A DNA stretch of 64,000 nt from Clostridia bacterium (GTDB lineage Bacteria; Bacillota; Clostridia; Peptostreptococcales; Anaerovoracaceae): contig JAUNMH010000001.1 in NCBI GenBank assembly GCA_030537495.1, forward strand, positions 162,096-226,095, written 5' to 3'. The translations under genes were made by a program, and so were the position numbers. This document shows, one piece after another, positions 55,189 to 61,935 of the stretch. The stretch's first letter is position 1; the number at the start of each line of letters is the position of its first letter. The notes beneath the pieces are model-generated. The model was not told the origin of the DNA and searched no databases. It saw nothing but the letters and a program-made list of their open reading frames with translations.

Positions 55189-55262
55189 CTACAGATAATT
55201 ATGTTTCATAGTTCGAATATCCTCTCGCATTTCTTGCTTTCCTTTATTCTTTTCAACTATGC
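55189..55262 (-). pseudogene. Relic of a secreted-protein / 79-aa membrane-protein junction
   Basis: The DNA around ATG at 55230 matches 59205-59265, the junction of the 349-aa secreted gene with the 79-aa membrane gene. It encodes MREDIRTMKHNYL then a TAG stop at 55189. Just upstream is TTGAAAAGAATAAAGGAAAG, the degenerate end of the secreted gene. So a third copy of this gene pair once stood here. Confidence 0.7.
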
Positions 55263-55263
55263 C

Positions 55264-56346
55264 TTACCAAGTCAGCCTGCAGAATTTTTTATCGTCTAGC
55301 TGTGCAAATGTCCCCGATTCTCCATATGGATAATATCTAACAAATTCTCTGCCATCAATTATCTTTTCTGGATCTTCCACAGATACTTTTTTGAATTCTT
55401 TGCCTGGATGCAAAATGCACATTCCCCAGTTTCCTGCTACGCAGGTTAGTTCATTCCCTTTCATACTAGCAATTCGATATAAAGGTTCTTCAAGTTCTGC
55501 ATCATATTCTTCTCCGGATTCTAATGCAATACTTCTAGCAGAATACTTCTCTCCGTCTGACGTTGTGCAGCAGAATAAGTAATCTTTACATAGTCCCATA
55601 CTAGCGATTTTCTCTGGAAAATCATATTCGTTATAAATTCCATCCACGTTGCCTATTAGAACATTTGCTTTTCCATCATTAATTTTCCCCTCAACCATGA
55701 TTGCAAAGTCTGTTCCGTTAGAGTACAATTCGTTTTCTGAAAGTTTATACTTTGTTTCCCAAAGAACTTCCTTAGGTTTCTCTAAATCGGCCTTTCTTAT
55801 ACCAAACCCGTATTTTGACTCTTTAACAAAATCTTCATACAGGTAATAAATATCTTCACCGATATTGGCAAATCCCGGAGTATTCATATTGCTACGGCAA
55901 TGTCCCGAATCAACAGTTATGCTGTCATCTTGAGTTACATAATTAATGCTCCATGGGACCTGGCCATTGTCCTTTTTAGTTTTAGGAAGATATGTAGAGT
56001 ATATTATTCCATCTTCAAAAGGCATAGCATTATAAATATATGCATCCGTATCTTTAATAGCGTATTCTTCTGTCACCTTTGAGGACTTTGTATCATAAAC
56101 AATGAATTTTTCCGTTTTAGCTCCGAACATGGATTGCATAGTGCTTGGCGGATCTTTTTTAAGTACAGCTGCGTATATTAGAGAGTCCGTTGCAAAGAAT
56201 GGCTCAATTTCTTCATCTTCTTGTAATTTGTAACCCAAATCAAAGGATTCAGTTGTTGGTTCTTTAATATCCTTGCCACAAGCACATACAACTAAGATAG
56301 AAGCCAGCACCAACACAGCTAAGGTAAGTTTCTTAAGTTTTTCCAT
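55264..56346 (-). CDS. Lipoprotein, 360 aa
   Basis: MEKLKKLTLAVLVLASILVVCAC opens with a lipoprotein signal peptide (lipobox VCAC). The mature part is made of short strand blocks (FIVYDTKSSKVTEEYAI, IYNAMPFEDGIIYSTYL, IGEDIYYLYEDFV, NVLIGNVDGIYNEYDF), suggesting a beta-propeller like that of the 465-aa lipoprotein at 34352-35749. ATGAGGAGGATGACAAA precedes the start. It is preceded by a conserved leader (56393-56440). Function unknown; surface-anchored. Confidence 0.75.
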   Translation of the reverse strand: MEKLKKLTLAVLVLASILVVCACGKDIKEPTTESFDLGYKLQEDEEIEPFFATDSLIYAAVLKKDPPSTMQSMFGAKTEKFIVYDTKSSKVTEEYAIKDTDAYIYNAMPFEDGIIYSTYLPKTKKDNGQVPWSINYVTQDDSITVDSGHCRSNMNTPGFANIGEDIYYLYEDFVKESKYGFGIRKADLEKPKEVLWETKYKLSENELYSNGTDFAIMVEGKINDGKANVLIGNVDGIYNEYDFPEKIASMGLCKDYLFCCTTSDGEKYSARSIALESGEEYDAELEEPLYRIASMKGNELTCVAGNWGMCILHPGKEFKKVSVEDPEKIIDGREFVRYYPYGESGTFAQLDDKKFCRLTW

Positions 56347-56392
56347 TTTGTCATCCTCCTCATAACAGCTTCTCTAGAAGTACTATTCCTAC

Positions 56393-56440
56393 ATTGTCCT
56401 CTTATATAGTTAACGTATAAAACACCAAAAATTGGACAAG
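56393..56440 (-). promoter_or_regulatory. Conserved 48-nt leader element, copy L1
   Basis: Read on the minus strand: CTTGTCCAATTTTTGGTGTT ... ending AGGACAAT. The ends TTGTCC and GGACAA can pair around a ~35-base loop. Copies at 58889-58936 and 61181-61228 have the same length, and a truncated one lies at 60539-60560. It sits between a TATAAT near 56472 and the lipoprotein start. Confidence 0.65.
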
Positions 56441-56479
56441 GATTTGAAAATTTTTTTTATAAATCTTATTTATTATAAA

Positions 56480-56629
56480 TCTTAGAACATTTTCTTGCTG
56501 TTTCAATTGCCTGCGCGTTTTCACGAAGAACAATCTGACAAGCTTTCACGCTACGCACTGCCATTAGGAGTAGGAGCAGTATAACAACAAAACCCACTAT
56601 GCATATAACATTATTTTGCGTTTATCCAT
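56480..56629 (-). pseudogene. Truncated, frameshifted copy of the 173-aa gene
   Basis: About 140 bases match the 5' end of the gene at 58167-58688 almost base for base (ATG at 56629, then the VGFVVI..LMAVRSVKACQ-type segment and RENAQAIE). Two bases are lost after codon five, moving the frame to an early stop, and homology ends near 56480 where the lipoprotein promoter begins. A clear duplication remnant. Confidence 0.85.
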
Positions 56630-56885
56630 TCCCATTTTCCCCCTCTTCCTTTTCCTTACGTTCTCTTTTCTTAACTATTTCTAAAGTGATAACACTCATA
56701 ATGGAAAAAACGATTGTTGCGATAATCATCGGCCAAACTCTTTCCTTCCATATAGGTTGGCTTCCAGTCCAAATATAAAGGTAGGCAAGAGACAATATGA
56801 ATATTCCATTCCATACCATTGTTAAAAAACTTACAAGTTCCTTATAATCATTTATGAATTTTTTCTTTTCGTTCACTTCAGTCAC
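56622..56885 (-). CDS. Small membrane protein, 87 aa, partner of the 381-aa secreted protein
   Basis: Two hydrophobic helices (VSFLTMVWNGIFILSLAYLYI and PMIIATIVFSIMSVITLEIV) flanked by a charged N-terminus MTEVNEKKKF and a very charged C-terminus rich in Lys/Glu. It begins nine bases after the 381-aa secreted protein gene. The 79-aa protein at 59003-59242 has the same size, position and helix-IVK-basic ending, although the sequences differ. This arrangement is like effector and immunity genes; inference only. Confidence 0.7.
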   Translation of the reverse strand: MTEVNEKKKFINDYKELVSFLTMVWNGIFILSLAYLYIWTGSQPIWKERVWPMIIATIVFSIMSVITLEIVKKRERKEKEEGENGNG

Positions 56886-56894
56886 CTCACAAGC

Positions 56895-58040
56895 CTAAGC
56901 ATCTTTCTTGTTAACTATCACATAATCCCCCTGTTTATAATAGTACCCACTGTTCTTTCCGCCATTTCGCCATATTTGATAGTTGATTCCTCTGAGATAT
57001 TGACCTGACTTCATTTTATCCGCGAATTTGTTTAACTCACTTTCTTTAGCATTAAAGTATAAATCCATAGATGTCAAGTAGCAAGACAACGCCAAATATA
57101 CAGACCCTATTGTTTCTAATCTACCTGTTATTTTGACGAGCATTCCAGTTTTCTTTGCATATGCTGTTGCACCTCCTGATATGCAACCAGCTACGTTCCA
57201 CCATGTGGAACTCTTCTGATTTGAATATAATCTAGCCATCTCTAGAACTTGAGTTTTTGTTAAATAAACTTTTGAAGTTTTGGTAGGGTGCGTAGTTGGA
57301 TCCGCTATGATTGGAAATTGTTCTCTATCACCAAAGTCTACATGTTGAATTAATGTAGTCCCGCAAATTTCGTATTTGGATGGGATATTTTCCCCACTAG
57401 CATCCTTCGCCCAGGCAGGCTCTATTGTAGAAATAATTCTATTATTATCATCCAAAATATACACTGCTCCACAATCGTATTTATCGAAATCATCTTCTTT
57501 GTAGTCATAATCCTCCACCAGAGAATACCCCTTTGGCAATTTAAAATTAAAACTATACTGTCTGGGTGCATCTGCATTTTCTATTACAACCATTGTCCTG
57601 ACAGCGTCAAAACTATTGCTTCCATCCTCCGTGGAAAGTGCTTGTACAGCAACACTTACGTCCTCCCATGTACTTTTATATACTACCGTTCCATTATCCG
57701 TTATCGTTCCGCTTGCATCTTTAGCTTCCAATGGAAGTTCCATCTCAATATTATGGTCGATGGCTTTTAATGACAATACGTCGTGGCCATTCTTTGGTAT
57801 CATTATGTCACACCCTATACTTTCTGCAACAAAGCAGTCTATTTCCTCGTTGAAATCATTATAAGTATTGACAGATCCTGTTATGCCTTCTATCAAAGCT
57901 GCAACGCTAGTCGAGTTATTCAGATATTTATTATTTTGTCCATTTATATGAGGTCTTTCTGCAACAGTATTTGCATACGCAAGTGACGTGGTGCAACACA
58001 TTATTAAAGCCAGCACTGAACTCAAGATTCTACTCTTCAT
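56895..58040 (-). CDS. Secreted protein of the NGGKNSGY family, 381 aa
   Basis: Signal peptide MKSRILSSVLALIMCCTTSLAYA. An N-terminal beta-rich domain (to ~245) includes NGTVVYKSTWEDVSVAVQAL, LPKGYSLVEDY and AWAKDASGENIPSKYEICG, then ADPTTHP at about 246-252. From 249 to the end it shares TTHPxKTxxxYLTK, a hydrophobic Gly/Ala-rich stretch (NVAGCISGGATAYAKK, SVYLALSCYL) and NGGKNSGY (359-366) with the 349-aa paralogue. The secreted pro-domain plus amphipathic C-terminal block could be membrane-active, but no catalytic motif is seen. AAGGAGAAATTACT precedes the ATG. Confidence 0.75.
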   Translation of the reverse strand: MKSRILSSVLALIMCCTTSLAYANTVAERPHINGQNNKYLNNSTSVAALIEGITGSVNTYNDFNEEIDCFVAESIGCDIMIPKNGHDVLSLKAIDHNIEMELPLEAKDASGTITDNGTVVYKSTWEDVSVAVQALSTEDGSNSFDAVRTMVVIENADAPRQYSFNFKLPKGYSLVEDYDYKEDDFDKYDCGAVYILDDNNRIISTIEPAWAKDASGENIPSKYEICGTTLIQHVDFGDREQFPIIADPTTHPTKTSKVYLTKTQVLEMARLYSNQKSSTWWNVAGCISGGATAYAKKTGMLVKITGRLETIGSVYLALSCYLTSMDLYFNAKESELNKFADKMKSGQYLRGINYQIWRNGGKNSGYYYKQGDYVIVNKKDA

Positions 58041-58106
58041 AGTAATTTCTCCTTCTTGTCCAATCCCTGTGATTACTTATAGTTATATGCGATTTGCGCA
58101 ACTTTA

Positions 58107-58123
58107 CACATCGGTGATGCACC
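58107..58123. repeat. Intercistronic 17-mer repeat, copy D
   Basis: CACATCGGTGATGCACC, identical to copy A, 67 bases ahead of the 381-aa secreted gene. Confidence 0.7.
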
Positions 58124-58166
58124 TTCTTTTCTTTTTATTATCTGCTCTGGTTTCAATCATCATAGG

Positions 58167-58688
58167 CTATTTATCTTCGCAATATTTATTTTCCCACTCT
58201 TTGCAAATCTTTTCTATTTCTGCAAAATATCTTATTGCAGATCCTTTTCCGCTCCCAAACAGGCTTAGCCAACCATTATCCGGATACCAAAGGGCATCAC
58301 TTGCCTTTTCTATATTGTCCTGAATCTGCTTAATTACCTTCATCTGTTCCATATCTTCATCTGGAACAGCAACCCCTGACAAAATGAAGTTTTCAAAGTG
58401 CTGCAATTTATACTTATTGAATATCCATAGATTTTCGCTGATACCGTTTATTGCCTGCGCGGGATTTACACTAATAATTCCATACTGCGTTATAAGATTT
58501 TCGTACTCTTCTTGAGTCATCTCTTCACTTTCTGCATTTAGCAAAACATTTCCGGCTGCTTCAATTGCCTGCGCGTTTTCACGAAGAACAACCTGACAAG
58601 CTTTCACGCTACGCACTGCCATTAGGAGTAGGAGCATTATAACAACAAAACCCACTATGCATATAACATTCTTTTTTCGTTTATCCAT
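58167..58688 (-). CDS. Membrane-anchored protein, 173 aa
   Basis: From MDKRKKNVICIVGFVVIMLL: a basic start and one transmembrane helix, then an extracytoplasmic helical region (ENAQAIEAAGNVLLNAESEEMTQ; YRLTI-like middle; KQIQDNIEKASDALWYPDNGW). AAAGAGGGGGAAATGGGA precedes the ATG. A truncated duplicate lies at 56480-56629. Located before the 381-aa secreted gene on the same strand. No family recognised. Confidence 0.7.
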   Translation of the reverse strand: MDKRKKNVICIVGFVVIMLLLLMAVRSVKACQVVLRENAQAIEAAGNVLLNAESEEMTQEEYENLITQYGIISVNPAQAINGISENLWIFNKYKLQHFENFILSGVAVPDEDMEQMKVIKQIQDNIEKASDALWYPDNGWLSLFGSGKGSAIRYFAEIEKICKEWENKYCEDK

Positions 58689-58725
58689 TCCCATTTCCCC
58701 CTCTTTCTTTGAATGTGTATTCTGG

Positions 58726-58854
58726 TTATTTTTCTTCCTTCGGTCCATTCTCCTCAGACCTGTCCATTATTCCTAGGCTCATAATAATCAAAACCAATCC
58801 GATAAAAAGTGTCCCATACATAGCTGCACTTAGTACTGTCGGTGTGATATCCAT
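58726..58854 (-). pseudogene. N-terminally truncated copy of the 81-aa membrane protein
   Basis: A 42-codon frame reads MDITPTVLSAAMYGTLFIGL and ends ENGPKEEK, matching residues ~40-81 of the protein at 60830-61075. The conserved leader is joined straight to this point, deleting the first half of the gene and its ribosome binding site. It could still be translated weakly from the GAGATG context but is most likely a relic. Confidence 0.75.
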
Positions 58855-58888
58855 CTCATAATGTTTTCTCTGGAGGTAATCTTATTAC

Positions 58889-58936
58889 ATTGTCCCCTTA
58901 TATAGTTAACGTATAAAACACCAAAAATTGGACAAG
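58889..58936 (-). promoter_or_regulatory. Conserved 48-nt leader element, copy L2
   Basis: Same length and near-identical sequence to L1 and L3, with TTGTCC/GGGGACAA ends. A -10-like TTTATAAA lies upstream, but the LytTR repeats of P1-P3 are absent here. Confidence 0.65.
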
Positions 58937-59002
58937 AATTTGGGAGTTTTTATAAAATTTCCCCTTTTGTTCTTATTGAACCATGCTAGCTAGAATTATT
59001 GC

Positions 59003-59242
59003 TTACTTCTCTCTTTTCACAATAAGGTACGATATTACAAAACAGCAAATTACTACAATAGCTAGGATTCCAAGAAGGATTAGGCCCTCATATTTAAGAG
59101 AATGCAGGTCTCCAGAATTTCTAATTATAAGACAGATAAAAAGTATTATATATGCGGGAGCTCCTATAAGCAATCTTCTCCCAGTCCTTTTGAACGCTTC
59201 TTTTAGATAATTATGTTTCATAGTTTGAATATCCTCTCGCAT
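59003..59242 (-). CDS. Small membrane protein, 79 aa, partner of the 349-aa secreted protein
   Basis: MREDIQTMKHNYLKEAFKRT basic N-terminus, then two helices (RLLIGAPAYIILFICLII and GLILLGILAIVVICCFVISYLI) and tail VKREK. It starts three bases after the 349-aa secreted gene stop; AAAGGAAAGTAAAAA is the binding site. A second start at residue 8 is possible. The first 13 codons recur in a relic at 55189-55230, showing that this pair was duplicated. Confidence 0.7.
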   Translation of the reverse strand: MREDIQTMKHNYLKEAFKRTGRRLLIGAPAYIILFICLIIRNSGDLHSLKYEGLILLGILAIVVICCFVISYLIVKREK

Positions 59243-59245
59243 TTT

Positions 59246-60295
59246 TTACTTTCCTTTAATCTTTTTTAATATACTCGCTGGTACTTGACTCTCACTAACC
59301 TTATTATATTTGGGGATTCCATATATATATCCACTATTTTTTCCTCCATTTCTCCAAGTTGCAATAATAGTGATTTTCAAATAATCATTAGCCTTCATAG
59401 ACTTATATATTTCTTCCACTTTATTTTTCTGGTTAAGTGACCACAAATCAGCTATGCCCATTAATGTTGCTACAGGAGCTCCTCCAGGAAGCATCCCTAT
59501 AACTAGAATTTCTGCGCCTCTTGCCATGGACTCCTTTGTGCTCATACCCATAGAATCTAGATACTGTTTGGTCATATTCTTTGTCAAATACGACGTAATA
59601 GTTTTGTTTGGATGGGTTGTAGAACTTACAGTTATAATTTCATCCTTTGGCACATATACGACCTGAACTATTGTTTCACCTTCTATTTCATAGTGTGAAT
59701 TTAGGCGATTCCCATGAGAATCGGTGGCTACAGCTGAATCTACGACTGCAATATCTCCATCTTGCCCTACTATGTAAACCTCCCCAGTATTTTTTCCCAT
59801 ATACTCTTTTGCACTAACAATTCTTTGATTAGATTCTAAACTATATTCGTATTTATATTTCTGCACGCCCTTGTTTGTTCTTTCACTTATGGATACGCAT
59901 AGCCCATCAAAGACTATACCCCCTTGTTCTTGTTTTAAGGCTGTAACAGCAATTCTTCCCTTATTTTCAGTGTTGTACACCATTTCTCCTTTGCTGTTCA
60001 TTATTCCGTTCGTGTCTTCCGCAATATTGGGGAGTTTAAAAGAAAAGCATTCTTCATTCTTGACTACAATTTTTCCAGTTGCTTTCTGTGGAAGAATAAA
60101 GTCTGACTGATCACCTTTAACAATAAAGTTCTTCCCAACTTGTTTTATATAATTATTTCTCTCATAATCACTAACCTTGCAGTTTTCTACTGACGATATT
60201 TTTGCCTCGCTAACTCCAAAAGCAGATGTGCTTGATCCTAAGATCATTATAAGTGCCAACATCAACCAGATTACATTTACTACTTTTCTACACAT
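59246..60295 (-). CDS. Secreted protein of the NGGKNSGY family, 349 aa
   Basis: Signal peptide MCRKVVNVIWLMLALIMILG with cleavage near SAFG. Full-length paralogue of the 381-aa protein: shared landmarks are a FILPQKATGKIVV-type strand, NGxxVYN, IAVTAL, SHYEIEGETIVQVV, TTHPNKT..YLTK at about 226-239, a hydrophobic Gly-rich stretch (GAEILVIGMLPGGAPVATLM) and TWRNGGKNSGY (NGGKNSGY at 316-323) followed by a longer basic tail. No catalytic motif. Promoter P2 with LytTR-type repeats lies 290 bases upstream. Confidence 0.75.
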   Translation of the reverse strand: MCRKVVNVIWLMLALIMILGSSTSAFGVSEAKISSVENCKVSDYERNNYIKQVGKNFIVKGDQSDFILPQKATGKIVVKNEECFSFKLPNIAEDTNGIMNSKGEMVYNTENKGRIAVTALKQEQGGIVFDGLCVSISERTNKGVQKYKYEYSLESNQRIVSAKEYMGKNTGEVYIVGQDGDIAVVDSAVATDSHGNRLNSHYEIEGETIVQVVYVPKDEIITVSSTTHPNKTITSYLTKNMTKQYLDSMGMSTKESMARGAEILVIGMLPGGAPVATLMGIADLWSLNQKNKVEEIYKSMKANDYLKITIIATWRNGGKNSGYIYGIPKYNKVSESQVPASILKKIKGK

Positions 60296-60584
60296 TTCTT
60301 GCCCTTTCTGTCACCTACTGACTTGATTTAAAAACTATAAATATTTCTTTTCGTGCGCAATTATGCACAAGGTACCTTTTATGTAAACTAATATTTATTA
60401 CTTACTACAATCGAGAATATATTTGGTGAAGGGAAAAGGATTGCTTCTACAATACCCTTGTCACAATCACATACAGCTAAGATGGAATCCAGCTCGTCGT
60501 TCTCCTCATAGCAGTTTCTCTAACAGTAATCCTCTCTCATTGTCCCTTTATATAGTTAAGGATTTGAAAATTTTTTTCTACTTT
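60296..60584 (-). pseudogene. Intergenic region with lipoprotein-start relic and truncated leader
   Basis: No intact gene. 60455-60545 resembles the 5' end of the 360-aa lipoprotein gene (CCTTGTCACAATCACATACAGC vs CCTTGCCACAAGCACATACAAC in two halves) with about 40 bases deleted, followed by CTCCTCATAGCAG and a leader remnant (60539-60560) that has lost its TTGTCC arm. The final 150 bases before the 349-aa gene show nothing recognisable. Confidence 0.65.
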
Positions 60585-60652
60585 ATTATAAACCTTACTA
60601 ACCTCCCCTAATTTTATATTGTTGAAATTAGCATTTTATTGTAGAAATTAAC
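60585..60652 (-). promoter_or_regulatory. Predicted LytTR-controlled promoter (P2)
   Basis: Minus strand: TTAATTTCTACA and CTAATTTCAACA 20 bases apart (plus-strand repeats at 60621 and 60641), then TATAAT (60590-60585). The spacing to the -10 is the same as at P1 and P3, and the region between (AAAATTAGGGGAGG..TAGTAAGGTT) is nearly identical to P1. It points toward the 349-aa secreted protein gene. Confidence 0.75.
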
Positions 60653-60829
60653 CTTCTCAGCATTATTATTGTGATCGTTGACGATTGTTGTCGATTATCG
60701 GATTAGATATGCTATCTTGAATCGATTCTTGATTGCTACGGAACCGAATATAACATTTTCCTGCGACGTTATACGTTCTTAATTTAGTGAGTCATAGGTA
60801 TAGTTATTTGGTTTAAATGTATATTCTGG
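60653..60829. other. Gap without recognisable features
   Basis: No ORF with a start site, and no strong hairpin. The last ~20 bases (TGTATATTCTGGTTATTTTT) recur at 58715-58735 as part of the duplicated 81-aa gene end. Confidence 0.5.
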
Positions 60830-61075
60830 TTATTTTTCTCCCTTCGTCCCGTTTTCCTCAGACCTGTCCATTATTCCTAAGTTCAGAATAATCAAACCCA
60901 ATCCGATAAAAAGTGTCCCATACATAGCTGCACTTAGTACTGTCGGTGTGATATCCATTATATATGAGAAACTGATATTTCCACCCTTAATTGCTGCCGC
61001 TATGTACTTCGCCGCGCAGCACAGTCCTGAGAATATAAGAAATGCACTTCCAGTTATTGCTTGAATTAGTCTCAT
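60830..61075 (-). CDS. Small membrane protein, 81 aa
   Basis: MRLIQAITGSAFLIFSGLCC starts a two-helix protein; second helix SAAMYGTLFIGLGLIILNLG; acidic/basic tail MDRSEENGTKGEK. ACGGAGGTTTAAATT precedes the ATG. It is the first intact gene after promoter P1 and leader L3. A half-length copy lies at 58726-58854. Function unknown; may be an immunity or accessory membrane protein. Confidence 0.7.
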   Translation of the reverse strand: MRLIQAITGSAFLIFSGLCCAAKYIAAAIKGGNISFSYIMDITPTVLSAAMYGTLFIGLGLIILNLGIMDRSEENGTKGEK

Positions 61076-61100
61076 AATTTAAACCTCCGTCTCGTAAATA

Positions 61101-61169
61101 TTCAATGATTCGCTTTCTTTAGAGAGAAATATGCCATAGTCACCTCCTCATAATGTTTTCTCTGGAGGT
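61101..61169 (-). promoter_or_regulatory. Leader mini-ORF (11 codons) with sequestrable ribosome binding site
   Basis: Minus strand: ATG at 61136 opens MAYFSLKKANH and stops TGA at 61101. Its site AGGAGGTGACT is ideal, but GGAGGT (61147-61142) is complementary to ACCTCC (61169-61164) 16 bases upstream in the transcript. The hairpin would mask the site. The mini-ORF could be a regulatory leader peptide or the remains of a deleted gene start, since the sequence before it resembles the lipoprotein start region at 56350-56380. Confidence 0.5.
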
Positions 61170-61180
61170 AATCTTATTAC

Positions 61181-61228
61181 ATTGTCCCCTTATATAGTTA
61201 ACGTATCAAACACCAAAAATTGGACAAG
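61181..61228 (-). promoter_or_regulatory. Conserved 48-nt leader element, copy L3
   Basis: TTGTCC (minus, start) pairs with GGGGACAA at its end; loop includes TTGGTGTTTGATACGTTAAC. It begins 24 bases after the P1 -10 box, so it is at the very 5' end of the P1 transcript. Confidence 0.7.
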
Positions 61229-61251
61229 AATTCGAAACTTTTTTCTTTTTT

Positions 61252-61319
61252 ATTATAAACCTTACTACCCTCCCCTAATTTTAGATTGTTGAAATTAGCA
61301 ATTTTTTGTTGAAATTAAC
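61252..61319 (-). promoter_or_regulatory. Predicted LytTR-controlled promoter (P1)
   Basis: Minus strand: TTAATTTCAACA and CTAATTTCAACA, 20 bases apart (plus-strand repeats at 61288 and 61308), then 28 bases and TATAAT (61257-61252). No good -35 hexamer is present, as expected for an activator-dependent promoter. It reads into L3 and the 81-aa gene. Confidence 0.78.
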
Positions 61320-61475
61320 CTAGACAACATTAGTATGATGGTTGTCTACGAATTTTACACAGCGAACACGCTATAACTTGGCTCGCTTTGTTTATACGTA
61401 ATGTAGCATAGGTTTTAATGTATGTCAATAAAATATATCAGAATTTATTATTATCATATTTTATTACATAACTTG

Positions 61476-61504
61476 TTGTAAATTGAAAGGAATTATGCTA
61501 CAAT
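61476..61504 (+). promoter_or_regulatory. Promoter of the padR operon
   Basis: TTGTAA (61476-61481) and TACAAT (61499-61504) with a 17-base spacer, 57 bases before the padR ATG. Between P1 and this promoter (61320-61475) there is an AGCGA..TCGCT hairpin and AT-rich sequence but no gene. Confidence 0.7.
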
Positions 61505-61560
61505 CTTTGAAAATATGAGATGATTATTATATTAGAATGTTAGAGGAATGATGTAATTGT

Positions 61561-61920
61561 ATGAAAGAAACGCAAAAGAGAAATACTCTCGATAATTTTG
61601 AAGCTCAATTCAAGAAATCGACGCTGCCTCTTATGGTTCTCAAGGCCCTTTCAGAACGTGAAATGTATGCTTATGAAATAACACAAGTTGTGTTCAAGCG
61701 AAGCAATGGAAGATATAAAATGCCGTTGCTATACACAACTTTAAGAAAACTAGAGGAGCAAGGCTTTGTTGAAGAAAGCAGAAAAGAAATCTCGGAAGAT
61801 AACAGGGTACGAGTATATTACCAGATCACCAGTGAAGGATGCGCCCACTTAGAAGAACTTAAGGAATTATATGCAGATTTGGTATCAACGGTACAATCAT
61901 TTATATACGATGAAAAATAA
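61561..61920 (+). CDS. PadR-family transcriptional regulator
   Basis: 119 residues. Winged helix with the PadR pattern LPLMVLKALSEREMYAYEITQVV, GRYKMPLLYTTLRKLEEQGFVEES and RVYYQITSEGCAHLEEL. PadR proteins are usually repressors of a neighbouring gene. The following HAAS-domain gene is 15 bases downstream, the standard pairing. Upstream AGAGGAATG is a distant site for the ATG. Confidence 0.9.
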   Translation: MKETQKRNTLDNFEAQFKKSTLPLMVLKALSEREMYAYEITQVVFKRSNGRYKMPLLYTTLRKLEEQGFVEESRKEISEDNRVRVYYQITSEGCAHLEELKELYADLVSTVQSFIYDEK

Positions 61921-61935
61921 TGGAGGAGCAACGTA

